DNA of 64,000 bases from Flavisolibacter ginsenosidimutans. GTDB lineage: Bacteria > Bacteroidota > Bacteroidia > Chitinophagales > Chitinophagaceae. Positions 7,934 through 16,904 of this stretch are shown here, in pieces (the first letter of the stretch is position 1; the number at the start of each line of letters is the position of its first letter). Under the pieces are notes generated by a model. It saw only the letters and a list, made by a program, of their open reading frames with translations, was not told the DNA's origin and did not search any database. The stretch is taken from positions 3,844,001 through 3,908,000 of the forward strand of contig NZ_CP042433.1 in the NCBI RefSeq assembly GCF_007970805.1, read 5' to 3'. The position numbers were made by a program, and so were the translations under genes.

Positions 7934-10900
7934 TTAGCTAAAGAGATACTCCACGTCTTCTTTCGTTAACGCCTTCACGAACGACGTATCATCGGCAATG
8001 AGTTCTTTTGCCAGTGCTCTTTTTTTCTCTTGCAATTGCATAATCTTGTCTTCAATGGTGTCTTTGCAAATCATGCGGTAGGCAAAGATATTTTTCGTTT
8101 GCCCGATGCGGTGCGTTCTGTCTATTGCTTGTTGCTCCACCGCCGGGTTCCACCACGGGTCAACGATGTACACGTAATCCGCCGCGGTTAAGTTTAAGCC
8201 CACGCCGCCGGCTTTCAATGAAATCAAAAACACTCTTGTTTCTTCATCGTTTTGGAAAGCCTGAATCGCTTTTTCCCTGTCAGGCGCCGAGGTGCTGCCG
8301 TCGAAGTATTCGTACTTCACGCCAAGCTCCGTAAGCTTTTCCCTAATGAGCGCCAACATGCCGAGGAATTGCGAAAACACAAGCGCCTTGTGGTTGCCAA
8401 TATTCTCCGTGATCTCTCTTGACAATTCTTCGAGTTTGATGGAATGATTCGGGAGTTTTTCTTCTTCGTTTAAAATGGCCGGCGAGTCGCAAATCTGCCG
8501 CAGCTTCATCAAGCCTTGCAGAATTGTCAACTGCGATTTTGAGATGCCTTGCTCTTCGATGGTGCCCATGATCTTCGCACGAAAATCATTGCGGTATGCA
8601 TCATAAATGCGGCGCTGCTCATCATCCATTTCGCAGAAAAGAACCGTTTCGGTTTTATCGGGAAGGTCTTTCGCTACTTGTTCTTTTGTGCGGCGAAGGA
8701 TGAAAGGGTACAATACTTTTTTGAGGTGTTCTTTCTGCTCTTGCTCACCAAATTTGTCAATTGGTATCGCAAATTCCTGGCGGAAGAATTCGACAGAACC
8801 CAACATGCCGGGGTTTAGAAAATTCATTTGCGCATAAATGTCAAAGGTGTTGTTCTGCAGCGGCGTGCCGCTCATGCAAAGGCGGTTCTTTGCGTTCAGC
8901 AATGATGCCGCCTTCGTCACCTTGCTCGTTGGGTTTTTGATGGCTTGCGATTCGTCGAGGATTACGTAATCAAACTTCATCCCCGTAAACAGTTTGATGT
9001 CGCTGCGCAGTGTACCGTAAGTGGTAATGATGACGTGATGCTTCAGAAGTTCGTCAATTTGCCGGCTGCGCAAGGAGCCGTGATGAATGTAGTATTCCAG
9101 CGAAGGCGTGAACTTTTTTATTTCGTTTTCCCAGTTGTAAATGAGCGTAGTGGGACAAACAACAAGCGCCTTCATCTCGCCGTCGTTGTTCTCGTAGTAA
9201 TATTGAAGAAAGGAAAGTGCCTGTACCGTTTTACCCAAGCCCATGTCATCGGCCAAAATGCCGCCCCAGGAAACTTCGCGCAGGTAATTGAGCCATTGAA
9301 AACCCGCTACCTGGTAAGGACGAAGAATGGGTTGCAAATTTTGGGGTGCCGGAATTTCTTTGATGGCGGCAAACTCTTTGATGCGTTCGTATTTTTCTTC
9401 GAGCTGAATGGTGAGTTCTTCCGGGTTGCGTGCTTCGTAGAGTTCATCAATCACGCTTAAATGATAGCGTGAGAGTTTGAGTTTATCTGTTCTTCCTTCG
9501 CCTACGCGGAACAGCAGCGAATATTTTTTCAGCCATTCTTCGGGCAAAATGCCCAACGTGCCGTCGTTGAGCTGTACAAACTGCTGCTTGTTGGCCAGAG
9601 CTTTTTTTACTTCGGCTACTGATACTTTCTGGTCGCCAAAAAGAATGTCCACCTTCGCGTCAAACCAATCGGTGTGCGACGAAATGTAAATGTGCGTTTG
9701 TGGCTTTGCGGTATTGAAGCGGAAGTTTTTCAGCGATTCATAACCATAAACGGGAACCTTTGCTTCCTTCATGGCATCCACAAAAAGAAAGAACCAGTTG
9801 TTCTTTAAAACCTCCGCGCCTTTCAATGCGAGTGCCGCCCCATCGTCAAACGAAACAAAGTTGGAGTGAAGAATTTCCAACTTGTGCAGGAAGGCTTTTT
9901 CGGCTTCGCGGTTGCGGTGAACCACCACCACTTTGTCGCCATTCGGAATGATTAATTCGCCTTTGTCCGCACCTTTTACGTCAAAGCCCTTGTAAGTATA
10001 AACCGGGCTGAAAACAAGGTATTCGCCCTTTTCCTGCAAATACAATTTTGTTTCCGGCTCGCCGTCTTTTACTTCGCCAATCAGGCTGCGGTCAAAGTCA
10101 ACTCTGTACTCGCGGGTAAGCGGCATTACTTTTTTCAACAGCGTTTGCGGCCAGTCATCTGCTTTTATTTTTTCCGTGCCTTCGGCAGAAAAGCTTTCGG
10201 CTATCTCCACGCCTTCTTTGTTCTCCCACAAATAAAGCTGGAAGTTGTAGAGGTAAACCAGTGGCGAAGCGGATTCGTTTTCGTTCAGTGAATGCGGTGC
10301 GCTGTCGGCTTTCACGTAACATTCAATGAGGTAATCGTCGCCGTTTTTGCTCACGCTAAAATTTGGCGTGAGGTAGTCGTTGCTTAATTCCACCTTCTGT
10401 AGCGAAGCCGTTTTAAAGGCCTTGTCTTTGGGCAGCACAAACACCGGTGCGCCGGCAAATTCAACGAAGAGCTTTTTTATTTTGGGCAAGAGATATTCCG
10501 CAATCAGCGTCTTTGTTTCCGCCGGAAGTTCGTCGTCTTCATGCTGAATGATGTTTTCCCAAAAACCGGCAAACGGAGAATTACGGCTCACGTATTTGTT
10601 AATCTCCGCATCCTGAAGTTTGCGCACGGTTTGCAGCAGGTTTTTGTCTTCTTCGCTGTATTGTTCGGTTTCTACATAGCGAGACAATTCAAGCTTTTGT
10701 ACGTTGCCCGCAAAGTTGCCTTCTTCGTCCATCTCGCCTTCAATCAAATCAACACCGAAGAAAGGATAGGCTGCTTTGTGAAAGTTGAACACAAGGCCGA
10801 GTTTTTTGGCGATGATGTGTTCTTTTGCTTTGGGTTCTTCTTCGGCCACTTCTATTTTTTCAAATCGCGGCACAGATAAGGGTGCCGGGGTAGCTACCCG

Positions 10901-11683
10901 TTTAATGTTGCGGTCGAGTACACGCAGGTAAGGTTTGCCGTCTTTATAGCTGAATTCAAACTTGCCTTTAAGATCATCGCTCAACGTGTAACCATAGGCT
11001 TCGAGCAGCTTGTTTTTTTCCTTGTCCCAGTTGCGGATGGTTTCAAAATAATGCTGCCCTTTTGTTTGAAGAAGGTGCAGGAACACAATCACTTTCGGCA
11101 GGCAAAGCAGGTGCTCTGAATCCTGGTAATCACTGCTCGTATCAAAGTTTCGCTCTTCGTTTCTGCGAATGATGACGGAATACTCTTTATCCTCAAGCTT
11201 CACCTTTGCCTTTACCGTTTCCTCTTTTGCGCTTTCAATTACCGGCGAGTGTTCCTGCAACCATTTTTCGGCTTCCGAAACAATCTCGTGGCTTGACAAA
11301 AGCTGAACCGTTCGGGATTCGATCGCCTTCATTTTGGCCACGGTATGGCGCTGATCGTAGGCTACGTCGTCTTTCAGCAATTGGCCTTTGTCCATCATCT
11401 CCTGCAGGCGAATAAGCGACGCTGCTTCGTGGCGGCAGATGTCGCCCAAATTGTACGGACAGGCGCAGCGCAGCGAAAGCGTTTTGGGGTCTTTATATTG
11501 CTGTACGTGAACCTTGTAAAAGGTAGAATAATTATCGTCCTTCACACGAAACACGGCCGAACCGAAAAGGTCGTCGTGTTCTATCAATTCCACAAAGCCG
11601 ATGGCGTGTATTTTTTTGCCCCGGCGGATAACTTCGTCGGAGCCGTGCGTGTAAACGTATTTCAGAAGATGGGGTAATGCCAT
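7934..11683 (-). CDS. SWIM zinc-finger SNF2-family helicase
   Basis: 1249 residues from the ATG at 11683. An upstream in-frame start at 11758 would translate a repeat arm and is rejected. Domains in order: a SWIM zinc finger (C73, C75, C83, H85), a long non-catalytic region, then a RecA-like SNF2 domain with Walker A in GILADDMGLGKTVQAL, a DESQ Walker B box and the SGTPLQNN motif. The C-terminal helicase lobe has SLKAGGVGLNLTAADYV and the arginine motif in QAIDRTHRIGQ. The family translocates on double-stranded DNA using ATP; the bacterial role is undetermined, and DNA repair or transcription-linked remodelling is usually proposed. Confidence 0.9.
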   Translation of the reverse strand: MALPHLLKYVYTHGSDEVIRRGKKIHAIGFVELIEHDDLFGSAVFRVKDDNYSTFYKVHVQQYKDPKTLSLRCACPYNLGDICRHEAASLIRLQEMMDKGQLLKDDVAYDQRHTVAKMKAIESRTVQLLSSHEIVSEAEKWLQEHSPVIESAKEETVKAKVKLEDKEYSVIIRRNEERNFDTSSDYQDSEHLLCLPKVIVFLHLLQTKGQHYFETIRNWDKEKNKLLEAYGYTLSDDLKGKFEFSYKDGKPYLRVLDRNIKRVATPAPLSVPRFEKIEVAEEEPKAKEHIIAKKLGLVFNFHKAAYPFFGVDLIEGEMDEEGNFAGNVQKLELSRYVETEQYSEEDKNLLQTVRKLQDAEINKYVSRNSPFAGFWENIIQHEDDELPAETKTLIAEYLLPKIKKLFVEFAGAPVFVLPKDKAFKTASLQKVELSNDYLTPNFSVSKNGDDYLIECYVKADSAPHSLNENESASPLVYLYNFQLYLWENKEGVEIAESFSAEGTEKIKADDWPQTLLKKVMPLTREYRVDFDRSLIGEVKDGEPETKLYLQEKGEYLVFSPVYTYKGFDVKGADKGELIIPNGDKVVVVHRNREAEKAFLHKLEILHSNFVSFDDGAALALKGAEVLKNNWFFLFVDAMKEAKVPVYGYESLKNFRFNTAKPQTHIYISSHTDWFDAKVDILFGDQKVSVAEVKKALANKQQFVQLNDGTLGILPEEWLKKYSLLFRVGEGRTDKLKLSRYHLSVIDELYEARNPEELTIQLEEKYERIKEFAAIKEIPAPQNLQPILRPYQVAGFQWLNYLREVSWGGILADDMGLGKTVQALSFLQYYYENNDGEMKALVVCPTTLIYNWENEIKKFTPSLEYYIHHGSLRSRQIDELLKHHVIITTYGTLRSDIKLFTGMKFDYVILDESQAIKNPTSKVTKAASLLNAKNRLCMSGTPLQNNTFDIYAQMNFLNPGMLGSVEFFRQEFAIPIDKFGEQEQKEHLKKVLYPFILRRTKEQVAKDLPDKTETVLFCEMDDEQRRIYDAYRNDFRAKIMGTIEEQGISKSQLTILQGLMKLRQICDSPAILNEEEKLPNHSIKLEELSREITENIGNHKALVFSQFLGMLALIREKLTELGVKYEYFDGSTSAPDREKAIQAFQNDEETRVFLISLKAGGVGLNLTAADYVYIVDPWWNPAVEQQAIDRTHRIGQTKNIFAYRMICKDTIEDKIMQLQEKKRALAKELIADDTSFVKALTKEDVEYLFS

Positions 11684-11690
11684 AGATTCA

Positions 11691-11759
11691 GTTGGCCGTT
11701 GGTTGTTGATGGTTGATCGAAGCCCCGAAACGGTTAACAAACAACCATCAACGGCCAAC
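11691..11759. repeat. Word-repeat element, word GTTGGCCGTTG
   Basis: The left arm 11691-11715 (GTTGGCCGTTGGTTGTTGAT...) is answered by 11737-11759 (...CATCAACGGCCAAC), with a ~21-base loop. It sits 8 bases upstream of the SNF2 start and about 100 bases after the comB stop. The word is shared with loci near 21.05, 38.86, 43.90 and 52.83 kb. Translated in one frame the arm reads STINNQRPTE, almost identical to STINEQRPTE at 38.9 kb. Confidence 0.8.
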
Positions 11760-11859
11760 TTTTTCTAAACAGGCCAATCGGCAAAAGTAAACGAAACTTT
11801 TTCGGAAAACCTGACGATAGCGGCTAATTTTCCCGTTAAAAAAGCGGGACAAACTGCGT

Positions 11860-12588
11860 TTACCGCTGCAATACCAATTTCCCGTCAAGGTACTCGGGAA
11901 GAACGTTGGCAATGTCGGGTGTAAGGCATTGCCGCAGGTCTCTTTCCAAACCATAATTCGCCAGGCGGTGATAATGCGAAGCGTCGTTCTTTTTCAGGAA
12001 TTCGTACATGTCATCTTTCGCAATGCCATAAAGGTTTTCGGCTATGTGCGAAGCGTCGCAGTTGATACTGAAATGCTCTTTTATTTTCGAAACAACCGCA
12101 CCGGCAAAAAGCGTGTCTTCTAAATTGGGTTTGTCTTTCCAGGCGGCGCAACCAAGGATCACGTTCTTCTTCATGGCTATCAAATGGTCACACACGGCCG
12201 ATAAATTCAGGAATGAGCCGGTGATAATTTCCGTGGCGCCTTTGGCCAACGCCATGTGCAAAAGTTTGGTGCCGTTGGTTGTAGTAAGCACCAGAATTTT
12301 TCCTTTGATAAAACTCTCAGGATATTCAAACGAGGAATTGCCGTATTGCAAGCCGGGCGCCACTTGTCCGTCGCGTTCGCCGGCGGTAATGCATTCGATT
12401 TGGGTGCCGAGTTGAATGCAGCGCTCCACGCTGTCAACAGGAATAATTTCCCTTGCGCCGTTGTACAAAGCCGTTGCAATAGTGGACGTTGCCCGCAGCA
12501 CGTCAATGACGACAACGATGGTCCTCTTTACATCGTACAAATGCAGCAGTGCGGGAGAAAAGCAGGTATATAAAGTGGGTTTACTCAT
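11860..12588 (-). CDS. comB: 2-phosphosulfolactate phosphatase
   Basis: 242 residues, the usual length. ComB hydrolyses (2R)-2-phospho-3-sulfolactate to 3-sulfolactate. The family motif is visible in VVVIDVLRATSTIATAL near residue 28, and again in VLTTTNGTKLL and GCAAWKDKPNLEDTLFAG. In archaea this is step two of coenzyme M synthesis. Bacteroidota do not make coenzyme M, so a sulfolactate product for other sulfonates is more likely. No comA is in the window. The neighbours (helicase, gcvT) give no pathway context. Confidence 0.85.
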   Translation of the reverse strand: MSKPTLYTCFSPALLHLYDVKRTIVVVIDVLRATSTIATALYNGAREIIPVDSVERCIQLGTQIECITAGERDGQVAPGLQYGNSSFEYPESFIKGKILVLTTTNGTKLLHMALAKGATEIITGSFLNLSAVCDHLIAMKKNVILGCAAWKDKPNLEDTLFAGAVVSKIKEHFSINCDASHIAENLYGIAKDDMYEFLKKNDASHYHRLANYGLERDLRQCLTPDIANVLPEYLDGKLVLQR

Positions 12589-12594
12589 GGGTTA

Positions 12595-12663
12595 AATGTG
12601 CAAATGTGACGATGTGCAAATGGGAAAATGATTGTAAACGGAAACCTCATTTGCACATTTGTG
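12595..12663. repeat. Word-repeat element, word CAAATGTG
   Basis: The left arm 12595-12622 has copies of ATGTGCAAATG; the right arm 12647-12663 is the complement (CATTTGCACATTTG). It lies between the comB start and the gcvT stop, 19 bases past the latter. Confidence 0.7.
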
Positions 12664-12681
12664 TACTTGCTGATTTTCAAA

Positions 12682-13770
12682 TTAGGCAAAAGGTATTTTC
12701 ACCACTTTCGCTTGCAAAAGTTTGTCCCGAACTTTTATAAAAATGGGCGAATCAATAGCCGAATGCTCCATGGCGACGTAACCCATGCCGATGGCCTTGT
12801 TTAAGCTTGGCGATTGGGTGCCGGACGTTACAAATCCGATTTGCTTCCCATCCTTGTCGCAGATTTCGTAATGATGGCGCGGAATGCCTTTGTCCACCAT
12901 TTCAAAACCAACGAGTTTGCGCTTGACGCCTTCGACTTTTTGTTGCTGAAAAATTTCTCTCGACGTAAAAGCTTCTTTGTTCAGCTTCGTTATCCAGCCC
13001 AATCCTGCTTCAAGCGGTGAAGTGGTATCATCAATGTCGTTTCCATACAAACAAAAGCCCATTTCCAAACGAAGCGTGTCTCTTGCCGCAAGGCCAATTG
13101 GCTTTAAGCCTTGCGGCGCACCAAGTTCAAAAATGGCGTTCCAGATTTTATCCGCGTTGCCGTCTTTGTCTTCAAAATAAATTTCCACACCGCCGGCACC
13201 GGTGTAACCCGTGGCGCTTACCAGCACGTTTTTCACGCCGGCAAATTCGCCTTTTACAAACGTGTAGTATTTCAGGTTCATGATGTCCATGTCTGTCAGC
13301 GGTTGCAAAATTTTCGTGGCGTTCGGGCCTTGCACGGCCAGAAGACAAGTGTCGTCGGAAATGTTGTGCATCTCCACCTTCTTGTCGTTATGCTGCTGAA
13401 TCCAATTCCAATCCTTTTCAATGTTGCTTGCATTTACAACAAGCATATAAACCTTGTTCTCTTCAATACAATAAACAAGCAAGTCATCCACAATGCCGCC
13501 TTCGTTATTGGGCAGGCAACTGTATTGCGCTTTGCCTGCGGCGAGTTTGGAAGCATCGTTAGAAGTAACGCGTTGAATTAAATCCAAGGCATTTTCCCCT
13601 TTCAGAATAAATTCACCCATGTGGCTTACGTCAAACACACCGGCGGCCCGCCGAACGGTGTGATGCTCGTCGTTGATGCCCGTGTAAGAAATGGGCATGT
13701 TGTAGCCCGCAAACTCAGCCATCTTTGCGCCGAGTCCAATATGCTTTTGGGTGAACGGTGTATTCTTCAT
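12682..13770 (-). CDS. gcvT: Aminomethyltransferase, glycine cleavage T protein
   Basis: 362 residues, full length. It transfers the methylene group from aminomethylated H protein to tetrahydrofolate and releases ammonia. Typical blocks are [13 protein letters not shown] near the N-terminus, [14 protein letters not shown] (the Asp of VFDVSHMG is catalytic in the family), [12 protein letters not shown] and [14 protein letters not shown], with a full C-terminal barrel (LGWITKLNK...). No gcvH or gcvP is adjacent. A perfect -7 box (13776-13783) ends 5 bases upstream of the ATG. Confidence 0.95.
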   Translation of the reverse strand: MKNTPFTQKHIGLGAKMAEFAGYNMPISYTGINDEHHTVRRAAGVFDVSHMGEFILKGENALDLIQRVTSNDASKLAAGKAQYSCLPNNEGGIVDDLLVYCIEENKVYMLVVNASNIEKDWNWIQQHNDKKVEMHNISDDTCLLAVQGPNATKILQPLTDMDIMNLKYYTFVKGEFAGVKNVLVSATGYTGAGGVEIYFEDKDGNADKIWNAIFELGAPQGLKPIGLAARDTLRLEMGFCLYGNDIDDTTSPLEAGLGWITKLNKEAFTSREIFQQQKVEGVKRKLVGFEMVDKGIPRHHYEICDKDGKQIGFVTSGTQSPSLNKAIGMGYVAMEHSAIDSPIFIKVRDKLLQAKVVKIPFA

Positions 13771-13775
13771 GGCCG

Positions 13776-13783
13776 CAAATTTA
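13776..13783 (-). promoter_or_regulatory. -7 box of gcvT (TAAATTTG)
   Basis: On the minus strand this is TAAATTTG, an exact match to TAnnTTTG, followed by CGGCC and the ATG. Transcription would start at or within a few bases of the start codon. Its upstream edge overlaps the first bases of a word-repeat element. Confidence 0.6.
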
Positions 13784-13908
13784 ACCGCAGATGTTCGGGA
13801 TTAAAAAAGGATTGTTGGGATTGTGCGATTGATGTTTTTCTCTTTGACCCATCTTAAAAATTGATTTGCGAAAATTATCCCGGCAATCCTTAAAAAATCC
13901 GCGGTTAA
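13781..13908. repeat. Word-repeat element, word CGGGATTAAAAAAGGATT
   Basis: The left arm 13781-13821 begins TTAACCGCAGATG and has alternating GGGATT/GGATT words. The right arm 13871-13908 is the complement and ends AATCCGCGGTTAA. The outer ends match each other over TTAACCGC. A related single arm lies at 39761-39802. It is placed between the gcvT promoter and the terminator of the PspC gene. Confidence 0.75.
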
Positions 13909-13936
13909 AAAAGCCCCCAATTGCTTGAGGGCTTCG
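13909..13936 (-). terminator. Intrinsic terminator of the PspC gene
   Basis: On the minus strand the hairpin GAAGCCCTCAAGCAATTGGG... closes with GGGGGCTT and runs into a T6 tract. It lies about 40 bases past the stop codon of the PspC-domain gene. Confidence 0.75.
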
Positions 13937-13974
13937 AGTTGTTACGGCCGATGCGTAACCAACTTCAACCAGGC

Positions 13975-16218
13975 TTAAAGTATCGTGGGCACAAACGGTA
14001 TTGACATCGGAATAGGTGCGTTGCCGACGACCTTTTTCTTCGCAGTCATGGCAAGAGTGTTTTCGCCAAATGGCCGGGCGGTTGTTTCTTCCGTCACGTC
14101 GCCTTCGCTGTTGTTTTCTTCCTCTTTTGTATTCCGGCCGTTCATCTGCCGTTCGGTTTTTTTCAACTCACGGTCAATGGAATCCCGTACTCGTTTTTGC
14201 TTGTCGCGGATGTAGCGCAAAGAATCCTTGTTTGAAAAGTCGTTGTCGTCTGCATTCGTTGTTTTAGTTTTTAAAGGATTAACTAGGTTACCTTTTTCGT
14301 TCATCACGTAATCAACGTTTGCGTCCCAGTCAAAGCTTTCGTCCATGTCCCAATCTTCCCGGTAGCGATTGCGCCAAAAGCGGTTGCGGTAAGATTTGTT
14401 GTATTTGCGAACAACCCAGGGGTTGTAGGCCTCCGACACCGATTCGTCAAAGTTTATTTTCTTTCCAACCGGCACTTGTATCTCCACAATCACGCCCTGG
14501 CCGCGAAACTTGCTTCCCCGACCAATACCCAAGCCGCTGCCAATGGCCAAAACGCTGTCCCGCGAAACCACCTCAAAGCTTGTTTGGGCGGCCCGTTGCT
14601 GTGCGTCGCTTATGCCTGAGCCAGCGCTGTATTTGTGAAGAAGAACGTGGTAAACCGAGTCGTCGCTTTTGACCACGTGCAGCTTCACGTTGTTATAACG
14701 CATCGTGTCGTTGCTGATGTCAAAGCCGCGGCTGTCGTCGTCTATCCACCAGGCGCTTCCGCTGTAACGGATTTCCGGCTCGGTTACCCGCACGATTAAT
14801 TTGTTGTTTGAAGGCTGCGCAATCGCAACATCCATGCTTACTCTTTCGTAAGCCTTCAAGTCGTGGCCAATGCTGATGCCAAAGGCAATGGCGGAAAACA
14901 AGCCGATGAGCCAAAGACCGCCAAAAACCCAGCTTAAGTAATGGCTCTTGGAGCGAACCTTCAGCACTCTTCTGATAAGCCAGGTGATAAAGGCAATAAC
15001 GGGCACGGTGATAAAGAACAAAAGCGTACTCCAGGCCAGCAGTTTTTGCCAGGTGCTGCTCCACAAAAAATTGTTGATGGGCCACCAGGCCACGCCGCCA
15101 AAAATGAAAACCATCAGTACCGCAAACAAAGAAAGAGCAATGCATCCGGCCACGAAGATGAAGAAGGCTTTGAACAAAACGCCAATCACATGACCGATGC
15201 CTCTGCCTACCGGGCGGGCCGCCTGCCGAACATCGGCGGCAAAGTCGGCGCCTTGCGTACGGGCAAATTCCTGTGCTTTTTCGTTCATGTTTTTTCCAAC
15301 GTTTTTTACTTCTTCGCCCCAGGATTGCATGCGGTCTTTAATATTGCCCATGCCTTCCTGCACGTTTTGCCGGATGCGGTTCACGTCCACTTTCTCGCCG
15401 TGCATTTCCATTTTTTCAAAGGGGCTGCGAGCTACCGGCAACACAATCCAGAGAATGATGTAGGCAATACAAAACGTGCCGGTAAACGAACCAATGAAAA
15501 GGTTCGGGAAGATGTCGCGGTGAAAAGCGAAGAACACACCGTTGAGTGTACCGAAGACGATGTTCAAAATCAGCGGTGCGGCAAACACCAGGCGAATGAT
15601 CCAGGAAGGCTGGTTAAAGTATGCGCCTAACCCACCGGCTACACCTGCAATTACCTTATCATCGGGATTGCGAAAAAACCGCTTGCCTACGTAGCCTTCC
15701 AAATCCCGCGATGGAAGAATGATCCAAAGGAGAATGTAAAGTAAAAAGCCAAGGCCAAAACCGCCAAAGGTGATGATGGCAAAAATGAGGCGCACCACGG
15801 CCGGATCAACGTTCATGTAATTGGCAAAGCCCGAACAAACACCGCCTAAAATTTTATCGCTGCTGTCGCGGTACAAGCGCCCTTTCGTTCGTTTGTGCGT
15901 TGTTTGCGAAGCGGATGTTTGTTGGTAGGAGTGCCCTGAATCCGTGGCATCGTCTTGTTGCTCAAAATCTTCTACCCGGCCCATAGAGGCAATGATGCTC
16001 TGCATGTCTTCGTCGCTGATGGCGGCGGCACCCTTGCGCACCTTGTCGTCCATCAGTTCGGCAATGCGGCTTTCAATGTCGTTGATGATTTCGTCGCGGC
16101 CTTCTTCTTTGGCAAAATAGCGCCGCAGGCTTTCAATATAACGTTGCAAACTGTCGTAGGCAGAGTCCTCAATCGGGATCACCCGGCCCGCTAAGTTTAT
16201 GTTGATGATCTTTTTCAT
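13975..16218 (-). CDS. Double-PspC-domain membrane protein
   Basis: 747 residues from the ATG at 16218 (MKKIININLAGRVIPI); the longer start lacks support. The N-terminus (about 1-90) is a soluble cap with a helical IESLRRYF...IINDIESRIAELM stretch. Two PspC modules follow: LYRDSSDKILGGVCSGFANY and FFRNPDDKVIAGVAGGLGAYF, each with membrane helices. More helices lie around residues 350-470. The tail is a charged, Arg/Asn/Asp-rich region. PspC-type proteins sense envelope stress. A PadR repressor gene ends 22 bases upstream on the same strand, so the pair is probably one autoregulated operon. Confidence 0.85.
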   Translation of the reverse strand: MKKIININLAGRVIPIEDSAYDSLQRYIESLRRYFAKEEGRDEIINDIESRIAELMDDKVRKGAAAISDEDMQSIIASMGRVEDFEQQDDATDSGHSYQQTSASQTTHKRTKGRLYRDSSDKILGGVCSGFANYMNVDPAVVRLIFAIITFGGFGLGFLLYILLWIILPSRDLEGYVGKRFFRNPDDKVIAGVAGGLGAYFNQPSWIIRLVFAAPLILNIVFGTLNGVFFAFHRDIFPNLFIGSFTGTFCIAYIILWIVLPVARSPFEKMEMHGEKVDVNRIRQNVQEGMGNIKDRMQSWGEEVKNVGKNMNEKAQEFARTQGADFAADVRQAARPVGRGIGHVIGVLFKAFFIFVAGCIALSLFAVLMVFIFGGVAWWPINNFLWSSTWQKLLAWSTLLFFITVPVIAFITWLIRRVLKVRSKSHYLSWVFGGLWLIGLFSAIAFGISIGHDLKAYERVSMDVAIAQPSNNKLIVRVTEPEIRYSGSAWWIDDDSRGFDISNDTMRYNNVKLHVVKSDDSVYHVLLHKYSAGSGISDAQQRAAQTSFEVVSRDSVLAIGSGLGIGRGSKFRGQGVIVEIQVPVGKKINFDESVSEAYNPWVVRKYNKSYRNRFWRNRYREDWDMDESFDWDANVDYVMNEKGNLVNPLKTKTTNADDNDFSNKDSLRYIRDKQKRVRDSIDRELKKTERQMNGRNTKEEENNSEGDVTEETTARPFGENTLAMTAKKKVVGNAPIPMSIPFVPTIL

Positions 16219-16240
16219 TGTGTGGTTGGTTGAAGTTGTG

Positions 16241-16582
16241 TCAGGAATTTGGTTGTCCGTTTTTGGTGAGGGCATTTACTGCATTGGAAAGTTCGACCCA
16301 TGTTTGTTCAAGTTCTTTATAAAAAGCCTCGCCCTTTTCCGTCAGCGAAAAGTATTTGCGGGGCGGCCCGGAGTTGCTTTCTTCCCAGCGATAGGTCAGC
16401 ATTTCGGCATTTTTCAAGCGGGTCAGCAGCGGATAAAGCGTGCCTTCGAGGATGTTCATGTTGGCCGCCCGCATTTCCTCCACAATGTCGCTGGGGTAGG
16501 CCTCGCCCCGGCGAATGATGGAGAGAATGCAGAACTCCAGAATCCCCTTTTTCATCTGGCTCTGTGTATTTTCGATGTTCAT
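16241..16582 (-). CDS. PadR-family transcriptional regulator
   Basis: 113 residues from the ATG at 16582. An earlier in-frame start at 16669 reads through a GC-rich hairpin and is unlikely. The winged-helix core is typical of PadR: KKGILEFCILSIIRRGEAYPSDIVEEM, the recognition-helix region MNILEGTLYPLLTRLKNAEML and the wing WEESNSGPPRKYFSLTEKG. It is directly followed by the PspC-domain gene, a pairing common in Bacteroidota, and is probably its repressor. Confidence 0.9.
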   Translation of the reverse strand: MNIENTQSQMKKGILEFCILSIIRRGEAYPSDIVEEMRAANMNILEGTLYPLLTRLKNAEMLTYRWEESNSGPPRKYFSLTEKGEAFYKELEQTWVELSNAVNALTKNGQPNS

Positions 16583-16837
16583 GGCTTCTCTCTTTTTGGC
16601 TTCGCCTCCAATCCCGCTCTTTGCGGGATTGGTAGGGTTGGCCGGTATATGTTGAATTGTTGACAACACAAAAATATGGCTTTAGTTGGTACTATGCAAC
16701 ATATAGTACCAAGTTTTTTTTAGTAATGGACGAGACAAGGGATTGCGATAAAACCTTACTGACTGTTTTTCATAGCTTTATGTAAAGCGGGAGGGATACA
16801 AAGATTTTTAACCGGCAGCATTGTTTGATGAATGGAA

Positions 16838-16865
16838 ATAAAAAAGCCTCCAAAAGGAGGCTTCT
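16838..16865 (-). terminator. Intrinsic terminator of the 2OG oxygenase gene
   Basis: On the minus strand AAGCCTCC-TTTT-GGAGGCTT is followed by TTTTTATT: a perfect 8-bp stem, tetraloop and T-tract, 40 bases after the stop. Confidence 0.88.
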
Positions 16866-16904
16866 GTGGAGGTATAGAATCAAATTTTAGTCTGAAACGG
16901 AAGA

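Noticed and set aside
11684..11758. N-terminal extension of the SNF2 helicase frame
   Set aside because: It translates a repeat arm (STINNQRPTE). The same peptide appears in unrelated spaces, so it is not protein-coding.
14941..15630. 229-codon frame antisense to the PspC gene
   Set aside because: It is a shadow of a strongly conserved gene with biased codons; it has no hydrophobic core or family pattern.
16600..16640. CAATCCCGC...GCGGGATTGG hairpin upstream of padR as a terminator
   Set aside because: It lies in the padR leader and has no T-tract on either side. It may be an operator or leader structure, but nothing supports a specific role.
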